Origin: Phytoactinopolyspora mesophila
GTDB taxonomy: Bacteria > Actinomycetota > Actinomycetes > Jiangellales > Jiangellaceae
Assembly (NCBI RefSeq): GCF_010122465.1
Contig: NZ_WLZY01000011.1
Location: forward strand, 62,001 to 126,000
Direction of reading: 5' to 3'
Length of the DNA: 64,000 bases
The position numbers were made by a program, and so were the translations under genes. The notes beneath the pieces were generated by a model. It made no database searches. It was not told the DNA's origin and saw nothing but the letters and a program-made list of their open reading frames with translations. Positions 15,540 through 24,068 of the stretch are shown piece by piece (the stretch's first letter is position 1; every line of letters begins with the position of its first letter).

Positions 15540-18500
15540 TCAGTCTGCCGGGACGCTGGCGGCGGTACGGCCCTGGCGGGGAGTCAAGTCGCTGAAGGTT
15601 GCCGACGTCGCGTTGGACCGGGCGCCATCGGCCGCTACCCGTTTGTCGACCAGCACGACCTGACCGATGAACGGTTCGAGGATCCCGGACATCCGGATCG
15701 GGGCGGCAATGATCATCTGGAATCCGAACTCGTCGAACGCGGCCAGCGCCTGCTGGGAGAACGCCTCGTCGGACTTGCTGAACGCCTCGTCCAGCATCAA
15801 CGGAGCGAAATGCGGCCGGCCCTCGGAGTCCGGGTCTGCGAGGTTGTAACTCAGCGCCGCAGCCAGACAGAACGCCACCAGCTTTTCCTGCTCGCCGCCG
15901 GAACTCGACGCGGTGTTCCGATACGTCGACACGATGTCGTGATCGGCACCTTTTTCGATGCCGTAGAAGAAGTAGCTGGTCCGGACGTCCAGCACGGCAT
16001 CCCGCCACCGCCGGGACTCGGCGTCGTCGTCGGTGAAGCGTGTCATCAAGGCACGCACCCGGCGGAATTGCCCCAGCAGCTTCTCCGGGTCACGTCGTGC
16101 GGCGGGCGCGTCGCGCAGCAAGGCATCGACGTTGCCCCGGAACTCCTTGACCTCGGCGGGTGGCGTCGCCTGGTAGGCGATTTGGAGGTGGGTTCCCGGA
16201 TTGAACTCGACGCGGGAAAGCCCCGAGTTGACCATGTCGATCCGGCTCTGGATCTCGTTGGCCGCGTTCTCGATCGCGCGTTGCAAGACGCTGATCGACG
16301 GCACCATGTCTTCACTGATCATTTGCTGGAAACGGCCCATCGCATTGGGCAGGCGACGGCGCACGATATCGGCGTGCAAAGCGGCGAAGTCCGCGCCGGA
16401 GCGGTCGACGTCTCCGCTGGCGTCGGGCGCGGAATCGGGCCATTCCTCGACGAACCGCTCGATGGCTGACTTCAGCCGCGCGTGTGCGTAGCGGCGGTCG
16501 GCTTCGGCCGCGTCTCGTCGTCGTTCGAGCTCTTTGCGGAACGCGACCCGGACCTGGGCGAGGTTGTCGGGCGTGACCGCGAGCTCGAGATCGGCGAACA
16601 CCTGGTCGAGGTAGGAGCGGTGAGCGTCGTTGCTGGTGCCGTGTGGTTCGGCGGTCTCGTTCTCAAGCATGTTGAGCCAGCTGGTCTGCCGGGCGCGCAG
16701 GGCGCTGAGCTTGTTCCGCAGGTCTGAGCGGGCATCGGCAACGGATTGCCACCGTGCCTCGGCTGCGCCGCGGTCGTCTTCGAGCCGCTGCAGGTCGACG
16801 TTGTCCGCTCTGAGCTGCTCGATGCGCTCGGCGTAGCCCTGTGCGCTAGCCGTGGCCGACCAGTGGTCGAGCTGCATCCAGCTCGTGAACCCTTCGAGTT
16901 GCGTGGCGGCCTCGATGGTGGACTCCACCTGGCGGTAGCGCTGGTCCAGCTCGTCGGCCTCCGCTCGAGCCTGCTTCTCGGCCTCGGCCAGGCGGGCGAC
17001 CTCGGCTTCCAGGGCCGCAACTTTTGCTCGGATGTCGCCACCGAGGATGTATGACGCCGGATCGGTGAGCGCCCGGCGATCGTCCTTGCGGTAGTGGCTC
17101 CCGGGCAGTTTCACGGTGCCGTTCAGGGTGACCGCTGTGCGGTGCTGATCGAGTTCTTCCGAGGTCTGGACGCAGACGTGGTCGAACCTGCCGGCCAGCT
17201 GGCCGGCCAGCCACGGGCCGGCGGTGTGGGTCTCGTCGACAGTGAGCTTGCTGGCCAGCGTGCCTGGCTCGGCCCGGTCAGCCGCCGTGCTCTCGGCGGG
17301 TACGACGCTGTACTCGACCACGCCGCGCATGTCGTGGTTGTCGATGAACTGCTGAACCGCCCGTTGATGCGCGGCAGGGACCAGCAGCCGCAATCCGAAG
17401 GCCCGGAGCACCTTCTCAGCCGCCGGACGCCATTGTTCCTCGGCTTCGTCCACGTCGATGAGTTCCGCCGCGTACGGCAGTTCGGTGACGGCCACGCCCG
17501 CGCCGTCGGCGATCATCTCCCGGCGGTCGGCTTCGCGGCGGGGTATCAATGAACGGGATGCCTGTAGCGTCGCAAGCTCGGTGGCCTTGGTCTCATGCTG
17601 CTTGCGGGCCTGGCCCGAGGCGGCGAACACGGCATGCCGCCGCGGCTCGATCTCTGCCTTGTCCTGGTGGGCCCGCTCCAGAATGCGGGGGAGCTTCTGC
17701 CGCAGCGCGACGAAGGTCTGCTCGTCCTCGGGGCACGGCTCACCGATGCGCTCGACCAGCGTGCGGTACGTGCGGTGGGTCCGCTCGCGCGCCTCCACCT
17801 CGCGATTGGCGGCGTCGAGGCGCAGTTTCACTTCCTCCAGGGCTTGACCTTCGCGCCGCAGCTGCTCGTCCAAGGACACGTAGGCCGACTTCGCTTCCTC
17901 ATAGCGGCGCTCCTGCTCGCCGAGGTCGGCGTCGAGGGACTTGATCTCGTGGTCGAGCGCATCCAGTGCTTCTCGGATCGCCTGCACATGGACGCCGCGC
18001 ACGTAGTGCTCCATTGGGGCACCCAGCAGAGTCTCGGCGAGGTTGTGGGTCTGCCCTGACTCCCGGTAGGCCGTCCAGCTCTCGGGCACCTCGCGCAGTA
18101 CCTTCTCCTGTGCGTGCGCCCGGCGGGCCGTTTCGTATGCCTCGTTCAGCGGGGTGAACGCATCCAGCATCTTCTGTGCCGCGTCGAAGGTGCCTGGTTC
18201 GTCGAGCATGTTGCCGCGGATGAAGAGGTTCAGGTCACCGACGTTCTTCATCGCCTTCGCCTTGCCCAGAAGGGACAACGCGGTCTTCGAGTTGCCGAGG
18301 CCGATGCGTTTGCCGAGTTCTCGCACGTAGGCAGCCTGGCTGTCCGGATAGTGCGCAGGGTGGGTCTGCTTGAACCAGCGGGTATCGAAGTTGCGCTGCG
18401 CCCACTCCTCCAGCACGGTGAGGTCGAGGTGGCCGTGGTGCAGCTGGTACATCGTTTTCAGCGATGCGCCGTCGGTTTCGGCACCGGTGAACCACTTGAC

Positions 18501-18911
18501 GACGACGGCGGTGGTGATGGCGTCCACCCCGTCGGCGTAGGTGGCCGCGATCGCCGACCAGGTGGGTTTGCCGCCGCGCAGGTAGCGCACTTTGGACCGG
18601 TTGTGCTCGTCGTTGGTCTCCGACCACGCACCTCGCACGTAGTCCGCGACGCTGCGGGTGCCCTGCTTCGCCCCTCGCACGTTCAGGTCGGCCGATGCGT
18701 TGAAACGCTGGTCATGGGTCGGTAGGAGCACGGCCGAATGGGCGTCCATCAGAGACGATTTCCCTGACCCGGACGGGCCGGTGAACAACACACCGCGTTC
18801 TTCGACGGGAAGGTCCTTGTACCCGTTGAACGTGCCCCAGTTGATCACCTGCAGTCGCACCAGCCGGAACTGGCCGAGGAAGATGGTGCGCTTGCCGATG
18901 TCGTCAGTCAT
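15540..18911 (-). CDS. jetC: Wadjet JetC: MukB/SMC-like ATPase
   Basis: A 1123-residue SMC-type ATPase. The N-terminal head contains FRLVRLQVINWGTFNG and Walker A GPSGSGKSS (45-53). A long heptad-rich coiled coil fills the middle, with a hinge-like part near the centre. The C-terminal head has the signature SSSGGEQEKLVAF (from about 1002) and Walker B HFAPLMLDEAF (about 1034). In Wadjet (MksBEF/EptABC) this motor extrudes DNA loops and recognises small circular plasmids. ATG 18911 overlaps the jetB stop by 8 bases and begins at the family N-terminus. No JetD gene follows, which is unusual. Confidence 0.93.
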   Translation of the reverse strand: MTDDIGKRTIFLGQFRLVRLQVINWGTFNGYKDLPVEERGVLFTGPSGSGKSSLMDAHSAVLLPTHDQRFNASADLNVRGAKQGTRSVADYVRGAWSETNDEHNRSKVRYLRGGKPTWSAIAATYADGVDAITTAVVVKWFTGAETDGASLKTMYQLHHGHLDLTVLEEWAQRNFDTRWFKQTHPAHYPDSQAAYVRELGKRIGLGNSKTALSLLGKAKAMKNVGDLNLFIRGNMLDEPGTFDAAQKMLDAFTPLNEAYETARRAHAQEKVLREVPESWTAYRESGQTHNLAETLLGAPMEHYVRGVHVQAIREALDALDHEIKSLDADLGEQERRYEEAKSAYVSLDEQLRREGQALEEVKLRLDAANREVEARERTHRTYRTLVERIGEPCPEDEQTFVALRQKLPRILERAHQDKAEIEPRRHAVFAASGQARKQHETKATELATLQASRSLIPRREADRREMIADGAGVAVTELPYAAELIDVDEAEEQWRPAAEKVLRAFGLRLLVPAAHQRAVQQFIDNHDMRGVVEYSVVPAESTAADRAEPGTLASKLTVDETHTAGPWLAGQLAGRFDHVCVQTSEELDQHRTAVTLNGTVKLPGSHYRKDDRRALTDPASYILGGDIRAKVAALEAEVARLAEAEKQARAEADELDQRYRQVESTIEAATQLEGFTSWMQLDHWSATASAQGYAERIEQLRADNVDLQRLEDDRGAAEARWQSVADARSDLRNKLSALRARQTSWLNMLENETAEPHGTSNDAHRSYLDQVFADLELAVTPDNLAQVRVAFRKELERRRDAAEADRRYAHARLKSAIERFVEEWPDSAPDASGDVDRSGADFAALHADIVRRRLPNAMGRFQQMISEDMVPSISVLQRAIENAANEIQSRIDMVNSGLSRVEFNPGTHLQIAYQATPPAEVKEFRGNVDALLRDAPAARRDPEKLLGQFRRVRALMTRFTDDDAESRRWRDAVLDVRTSYFFYGIEKGADHDIVSTYRNTASSSGGEQEKLVAFCLAAALSYNLADPDSEGRPHFAPLMLDEAFSKSDEAFSQQALAAFDEFGFQMIIAAPIRMSGILEPFIGQVVLVDKRVAADGARSNATSATFSDLTPRQGRTAASVPAD

Positions 18912-19647
18912 TGTTGTCGATCCCATCTGCGACGAGGCCTTCCGGGATCGCCTCGCCACGGGCGATAGCGCGGTACCTCTGTGTCAGGGCTTCCACGCGA
19001 TCCGCGGTCAGGATCGAGGTGATGGCCCCGTGGATGACATAGCGGTCGGTGCCTTTGACCGGCTTGATGATGGCGGCGTCGTCGAGCGACTTGATGGCGG
19101 CGAGGATCTTCTTGTGGAACGACGCTTCGTCGGTGTCGTCGGCGCGCTTGTACGCCATCATGTAGTCGATCATGTCGGTGGATTCGACGACCGGGCTGTC
19201 CGGCGCGGCCAGGTACTGCTGGTACAGGTACAACGCAAGGGTGCTGGCGGCGAGGCTGAGCGTCTTGGTGCGCAGCACGGCGCGGCTGTGTGGGCTCGGG
19301 TCGTCGGCCTGACGGGTGAAGGCATACCGGTGCTCATGGTTGATCTCGAGGATCAGGCCGAGCTCACACAGGCGGCTGCGCAGCACCTCCTCGTGCTGCA
19401 GGATGATCGCCCAGTGCCGGTTGTCCTTCCCGCCCACGTGCGGAGCGGCGACGAGCTCCTGCAACGTCCAGCACACCTCTGGCGGCAGCTGGCTCGTGTC
19501 TCCGTCGAAGCGCGGCCCGTGCGTGGTGCTGCCGACCCGGGCGCCCGGTGGACGAGCGGAGTCGTCGAACACGTCTGTGGGATCGAGTGTCGCCGGTGGG
19601 ACGGCAGTGGCCTCAGCGAACAGGCCGTCGTCGTCAACGTCAGGCAT
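18904..19647 (-). CDS. jetB: Wadjet JetB: DUF4194 (MukE-like) subunit
   Basis: A 247-residue protein of the DUF4194 family, the MukE-like winged-helix partner that binds the kleisin JetA. Typical segments are CWTLQELVAAPHVGGKDNRHWAIILQHEEVLRSRLCELGL and SDMIDYMMAYKRADDTDEASFHKKILAAIKSL; the C-terminus holds the winged-helix strand DRYVIHGAITSILTADRVEALTQRY. The first 45 residues are disordered and acidic. The ATG overlaps the jetA stop by 8 bases and the stop overlaps jetC by 8 bases, so the three genes form one tightly coupled operon. Confidence 0.9.
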   Translation of the reverse strand: MPDVDDDGLFAEATAVPPATLDPTDVFDDSARPPGARVGSTTHGPRFDGDTSQLPPEVCWTLQELVAAPHVGGKDNRHWAIILQHEEVLRSRLCELGLILEINHEHRYAFTRQADDPSPHSRAVLRTKTLSLAASTLALYLYQQYLAAPDSPVVESTDMIDYMMAYKRADDTDEASFHKKILAAIKSLDDAAIIKPVKGTDRYVIHGAITSILTADRVEALTQRYRAIARGEAIPEGLVADGIDNND

Positions 19648-21190
19648 CCATCGCCTCTTCCAGAAGGAACGCTTGTTTCCGCAGGATCCGGTGGCGGGTC
19701 ATCGGCGCCGCGGGGTCGGCCACCGGCTCGGCGAACACGGCGGAGGGAAGGAAGATGTCGCGCCGGCCCTGCCGGGTGTGGACGCTGGCGCGTACCCGCA
19801 CCTGAGGATCCACTTCACCCCAGCGCGCGGCGAGCGACCACAAGCCGATGACGTCTCCGGTGCGGGGGCGTTCGAGCTGGTCCAGCACCTCGGACAGGGT
19901 GGCCGGACCAGCGCCGGCGCTCAATGTGGTGTTGACCGCCGAGCGCAGGGAGGCCCAGTCGATGGACTCCTGCCCGGTGAGTGTGGCTGGATCGACCGGG
20001 AACTCGTCGGCGGGCGAGGTGAGCGGGTCGGGTGGGTCACCGATGCCTTCGTGCATCCGGAGGCGCCCCACTGACGACGTGTCGGCGCTGCTCATCGGGA
20101 TGGCGAAGCCGGTGTCGCGACCGCCGTGGGTGTGTTGGAACGCCTCTGCGGCCGCCGCCTGGGCCTCGTTGACCAGCACCCGCATGCTGCGGTAGTGCAG
20201 AGCGTCTCCTCCGCGCACGAAGTTGTTCATCCGCCGGAACGCCACGGCGCGCGCTTCTTCGACCTCGCGAACCCGGTCCCACATCGCGTCGATGAAACCG
20301 GTCAGCGAATCAGCGATGTCGGGTCTGAGGCCCTCGACGTGGGAGACGATCTCGGCGATGTCCGTCTCGAGCTGGGCACGTTGCGACGGTGTGGCGATGA
20401 GCGTGGCGAAAGCGCGGAACGCCTGCCCTTCAGCGGCCTCGGAGATGACGTCGTGGCCTTCGAACATCCGGTCCAGCGAATCGGCGAAGGCAGCCGGATC
20501 GTCGGCGAGACTTTGGCGGATGAGCGCCGTGGTGTTGGCTTGCATCTGCTCGCCGTAGCGGGCGATGTCGGCGGGGATCCGCTCGATCAGCTGGGTGAGC
20601 GCGGTGACCTTGTCGACGAGATCACGCTGGTCCACGTCCTGGGTGGTGTCGTCGTCGAGTGCCTCGCGCTGTGCGGTGAGCATGGCGATCTGATCGTCGA
20701 GCGCCTGCCGGCGGGCGGCGGGATCGGGGCTGGCCTCGATGGCGATCTGCCGGATCTCGGCCATGACCATGGAGAGCGCGGATTCGGTCGCGAGGGAGGT
20801 GTGCCGCTGCAGGTTGGACATCTGGCGGACGGCCTGGCTCGCGCCGGAGGTCAGCTGGTAGCGCTCGGTGCGGGTGTCAGGATCGATACTGCGCCGGACC
20901 CAGCCCTTCTTCGTCCACCGGGTCAGCAGGGTGTCGGCATCCGGGGCGGGGGTGAGGCCGGGTTCGTCGTCCGCGGGCAGGTAACCGCGCATCGGACCAG
21001 CCAGGTCAGCGTCGATCTTGGCGGTGAGAGATTCTCCGTCGACGATCCGGCCGTCGCCGAGGTGCGCCGCCATCAGCGCGAGGTGCAGCAGCGCGTCGTT
21101 GGAGCGGAGCAGCGACATGGTGACGTCAGCTGCGGCGTTGGCGCGAAACTCCAGCCATAGTTGCTCGGCGCTTCGCTCCTTCCCCCTCAC
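19640..21190 (-). CDS. jetA: Wadjet JetA: DUF3375 (kleisin, MukF-like) subunit
   Basis: A 516-residue DUF3375 protein, the kleisin that bridges the JetC heads. The N-terminus LWLEFRANAAADVTMSLLRS with NDALLHLALMAAHL matches the family start. The middle is helical (RQALDDQIAMLTAQREALDD, YGEQMQANTTALIRQSLADD), and the C-terminus DIFLPSAVFAEP is characteristic. The GTG at 21190 is chosen because the conserved N-terminal helix would be lost from the ATG at 21118; the ribosome site is poor. jetA lies 63 bases downstream of cobQ on the same strand, so the operon may be partly read from the cobD-cobQ transcript. Confidence 0.9.
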   Translation of the reverse strand: MRGKERSAEQLWLEFRANAAADVTMSLLRSNDALLHLALMAAHLGDGRIVDGESLTAKIDADLAGPMRGYLPADDEPGLTPAPDADTLLTRWTKKGWVRRSIDPDTRTERYQLTSGASQAVRQMSNLQRHTSLATESALSMVMAEIRQIAIEASPDPAARRQALDDQIAMLTAQREALDDDTTQDVDQRDLVDKVTALTQLIERIPADIARYGEQMQANTTALIRQSLADDPAAFADSLDRMFEGHDVISEAAEGQAFRAFATLIATPSQRAQLETDIAEIVSHVEGLRPDIADSLTGFIDAMWDRVREVEEARAVAFRRMNNFVRGGDALHYRSMRVLVNEAQAAAAEAFQHTHGGRDTGFAIPMSSADTSSVGRLRMHEGIGDPPDPLTSPADEFPVDPATLTGQESIDWASLRSAVNTTLSAGAGPATLSEVLDQLERPRTGDVIGLWSLAARWGEVDPQVRVRASVHTRQGRRDIFLPSAVFAEPVADPAAPMTRHRILRKQAFLLEEAMDA

Positions 21191-21253
21191 GCTTCGACAC
21201 CATAATCGATGCCCGGCCAGGACGACGACTCGTGCTGGACACTCTGGTGTTTG

Positions 21254-22795
21254 CTAGGAGTTGACCTGTGATGACGCGATGAACGGGAGGTCTTTGGGCG
21301 GGCCATCCTCGATCAGCTGGAGGAGTGCCTGGGTATCGAGGTGTTCGGTCACGGCGTCGGCGAGCCGGTCGAGCATCAGCTCGCGTTGTTCGGTGAATCC
21401 GGGACCACCGGTGGGTCGCCAGGACCGGCCGGCTTCGCCGGCGATTTCGGTGAGCCAGGCGCGGCGGAAGGCGTCGTTCTCGAACGCGCCGTGCCACATC
21501 GTGCCCCAGACGCTGCCGGCGCGGTAGCCGTCGAGAAACCGTTCGCTAGGGCGGTGCGTGCCGGTGGCGACGCCGTGGTGGATCTCGTAGGCCTGGACGG
21601 GGTGGCCGCGCCATGATCCCTGCGGGCGGCCCAGCTGCTTCTCGGTGCTGAACATCACCTCGGCCGGAAGCAGCCCGAGCCCGTCCACGGACTGCCCGGA
21701 CTCGACCGGATCGACGATCTTCTCGGTGAGCATCTGGTAGCCGCCGCAGACACCGAGCACGGGGCGGCCAGACCGGGCGCGAGCGACGACGGCCGTGTCC
21801 AGCCCGCGTTCCCGCAGCCAGGCCAGGTCGGACACGGTCGCCCGGCTGCCGGGGAGAACCGCAAGATCGGCGCCGGCGACGACGTCGGGGTCGGCGGTCA
21901 GGGTCACGGTCACGCCCGGCTCCGACGCGAGGGCGTCGACGTCGGTGGCATTCGACACCCGCGGGAAACGCACGACGGCGACCGTCAGCGGCCGTTCGCT
22001 GCGTCCTGCCAACCGAGCGTCCGGGCCCTCACTCTGCAGGACGCTGGCGCGTTGCCAGCCGCCGGCGGCGAGGGCGTCCTCGGAGTCGATCCACACGCCA
22101 TCGAGCCACGGCAGTACCCCGTACACCGGCCGGCCGGTGAGTTCGGTGATCCGTTCCAGTCCTGGTCGCAGCACGTCGACGTCTCCGCGGAACTTGTTGA
22201 CGACGAAACCGGCCAGCTGCCGTTGATCGGCAGCGTCCAACAGCGCCAGCGTGCCGAACATGGCAGCCAGCGACCCACCGCGGTCGACGTCGGCCACGAC
22301 CAGCACCGGCAGATCGGCATGACGGGCGAGACCCATGTTGACGTAGTCACCGGCCCGCAGATTGATCTCGGCCGGGCTGCCCGCTCCTTCGCAGATGACG
22401 ACGTCGAACCGGCTGCGCAGATCGGCCAGCGCCTCGAAGGCGGCTTGGGCCAGCTTCTGCCGGCCGGTCGTGTACTCACCGCTGCGCAATGTGCCGTGCG
22501 CGCGGCCCATCAGCACGATGTGGGACGTCCGGTCACTGCCGGGTTTCAGCAGCACCGGATTCATGGCGGCCTCGGGTGTCACCCGGGCGGCCATCGCCTG
22601 CACCCACTGCGCCCGCCCGATCTCTGAGCCATCGGGGCAGACCATGGAATTGTTGGACATGTTCTGTGCCTTGAATGGCGCCACCCGTATTCCTTGGCGG
22701 GACAGCCACCGGCAGAGGCCGGAGGCCACCAGGCTCTTGCCGGCATCCGACGTGGTCCCCGCCACCAGCAGCCCGGCGCCGTGTGTGCTGGTCAT
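21254..22795 (-). CDS. cobQ: Cobyric acid synthase CobQ
   Basis: A 513-residue ATP-dependent amidase that makes four amidations (positions b, d, e and g) of adenosylcobyrinate a,c-diamide. The N-terminal ATPase domain shows GLLVAGTTSDAGKSLVASGL, KAQNMSNNSMV and ICEGAGSPAEINL with VVADVDRGGSLAA. The C-terminal glutaminase domain has VLGVCGGYQML, with the catalytic Cys, and YEIHHGVA. Residues 251-265 are an insert encoded by a 44-bp palindrome (22001-22044), between VWIDSEDALAAGGW and VAVVRFPRVSNATD, which are adjacent in relatives. The start overlaps the cobD stop (ATGA), so the two are coupled. Confidence 0.96.
   Translation of the reverse strand: MTSTHGAGLLVAGTTSDAGKSLVASGLCRWLSRQGIRVAPFKAQNMSNNSMVCPDGSEIGRAQWVQAMAARVTPEAAMNPVLLKPGSDRTSHIVLMGRAHGTLRSGEYTTGRQKLAQAAFEALADLRSRFDVVICEGAGSPAEINLRAGDYVNMGLARHADLPVLVVADVDRGGSLAAMFGTLALLDAADQRQLAGFVVNKFRGDVDVLRPGLERITELTGRPVYGVLPWLDGVWIDSEDALAAGGWQRASVLQSEGPDARLAGRSERPLTVAVVRFPRVSNATDVDALASEPGVTVTLTADPDVVAGADLAVLPGSRATVSDLAWLRERGLDTAVVARARSGRPVLGVCGGYQMLTEKIVDPVESGQSVDGLGLLPAEVMFSTEKQLGRPQGSWRGHPVQAYEIHHGVATGTHRPSERFLDGYRAGSVWGTMWHGAFENDAFRRAWLTEIAGEAGRSWRPTGGPGFTEQRELMLDRLADAVTEHLDTQALLQLIEDGPPKDLPFIASSQVNS
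22001..22044. repeat. 44-bp palindromic element, copy G, in frame inside cobQ
   Basis: GCGTCCTGCC left arm and TCTGCAGGACGC right arm, exactly 44 bp. In the cobQ frame it encodes (A)SVLQSEGPDARLAGR, matching the peptide in CobN and lying in the same orientation and frame. Confidence 0.9.
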
Positions 22796-23760
22796 CGGGC
22801 CCTCCGCCGGCGGGTCAGCGTCGTGACGGCGATCCGACCGGCGACGACGGTGGCCAGCGCGCCCACCGAGACAGCTCGGGACAGGCGCACCGCACGTGGG
22901 ATGTCGGCTGCCTTGACATCAGGCCCGGAGCCGAGGACGGGTCGCTCATCGACGCCGTAGGGATAAACCGTGCGTCCACCCAGCTGCCGGCCGAGCGCCC
23001 CGGCGAATGCCGATTCCACGACCCCCGCGTTGGGGCTCGGGTGACGCCCCGCGTCCGCGCTCCAGGCGCGCAGCGCATCCCCTGTCCGGCCACCTACCAG
23101 CGGTGCGGCAACGGCCGTCAACACCCCGGCGAGGCGTGCCGGGATGACGTTGGCGGCGTCGTCAAGCCGGGCCGACGCCCACCCGAAGTTGCGGTACCGG
23201 TCGCTTTTGTGTCCCACCATGGCGTCGAGTGTGTTGACCGCGCGGTAGCCGATCAGGCCTGGCAATCCGGCGACCGCGCCCCAGAACAGCGGCGCCACCA
23301 CCGCGTCAGAGGTGTTCTCGGCCACCGACTCGACGGTGGCGCGGGCCAGACTGTCGGCGTCGAGTACGGCAGGGTCCCGGCCACACAGATGCGGCAGGCG
23401 GCGCCGGGCAGCCTCGAGGTCTCCGGCTTCGAGTGAGCGGGCGAGCAGATCGGCCTCGCGGGTCAGGCTGCGCCCGCCCAGCACGGCCCACGTCGCCAGC
23501 GCAGTGGCCGCTACCTGGACGTTCCCGGAGCGACGGCGGGCCGCTTCGGCCGCGGCGACCGGCACCCCGACGGCGACCGCGGTGTACAACGCCCCGCGTG
23601 GCTTCGAGTCGGCCCACCATGCGCGCTCGAGACGCCCCGCCGCTTGGCCGAATCCGGCGACGGGATGCCCGCGCCGTGGGTCGCCGAACACCGCGTCGGC
23701 GATGGCTCCGGCCACCAGGCCGGTTGTGGTGGTCCAGGTCACCGGGACATCCTTGCTCAT
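22792..23760 (-). CDS. cobD: Adenosylcobinamide-phosphate synthase CobD (CbiB)
   Basis: A 322-residue integral membrane enzyme that attaches aminopropanol (phosphate) to cobyric acid. Typical motifs are IADAVFGDPRRGHPVAGFG, ATVESVAENTSDAVVAPLFWGAVAGLPG, YRAVNTLDAMVGHKSDRYRNFGWASARLDD and NAGVVESAFAGALGRQLGG. Several hydrophobic helices are visible. Start 23760 (MSKDVPVTW) is preferred over an upstream ATG in the same frame because it begins at the family N-terminus; the ribosome site is weak. It diverges from the riboswitch-controlled cobUT-cobS operon and is coupled to cobQ. Confidence 0.93.
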   Translation of the reverse strand: MSKDVPVTWTTTTGLVAGAIADAVFGDPRRGHPVAGFGQAAGRLERAWWADSKPRGALYTAVAVGVPVAAAEAARRRSGNVQVAATALATWAVLGGRSLTREADLLARSLEAGDLEAARRRLPHLCGRDPAVLDADSLARATVESVAENTSDAVVAPLFWGAVAGLPGLIGYRAVNTLDAMVGHKSDRYRNFGWASARLDDAANVIPARLAGVLTAVAAPLVGGRTGDALRAWSADAGRHPSPNAGVVESAFAGALGRQLGGRTVYPYGVDERPVLGSGPDVKAADIPRAVRLSRAVSVGALATVVAGRIAVTTLTRRRRAR

Positions 23761-23844
23761 ACCTCGCCGCTTCGCTCCCTTTGGTGGAATGTGGCATTCT
23801 TCCATGTTGGGAGAACGGCCTCGGCGGGCACCAGTGCTCGTCGG

Positions 23845-23965
23845 CGCCTGGAACCCGTTCTCTTGTGTCCAAGGGAAGCCGGTCGGAATCCGGCGCTGAC
23901 CCGCAACCGTAGGCCACCTCCGTTGCTGGAGCCTCGTGGCGAGCCGGACTGCTTGGATGCGGGAG
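23845..23965 (+). ncRNA. Cobalamin riboswitch upstream of cobUT
   Basis: The classic conserved string is visible: AAGGGAAGCCGGTCGGAATCCGGC followed by GCTGACCCGCAACCGTA, then a hairpin and the B12 box GAGCCGGACTGCTTGG (about 23941-23956). It is more standard in form than the other two leaders in this window. About 100 bases of leader with GC-rich hairpins follow before the start of cobUT. Ends are approximate. Confidence 0.93.
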
Positions 23966-24068
23966 CGGCCGTAGTTACTCGTCGAGGTTTGCGGGTGGGC
24001 CGGGATCTTGGCCGTGTCGCACCATAGTGGCCCTCTCCCGGACTCATCCCGGGGAAGGAACGGGACAC

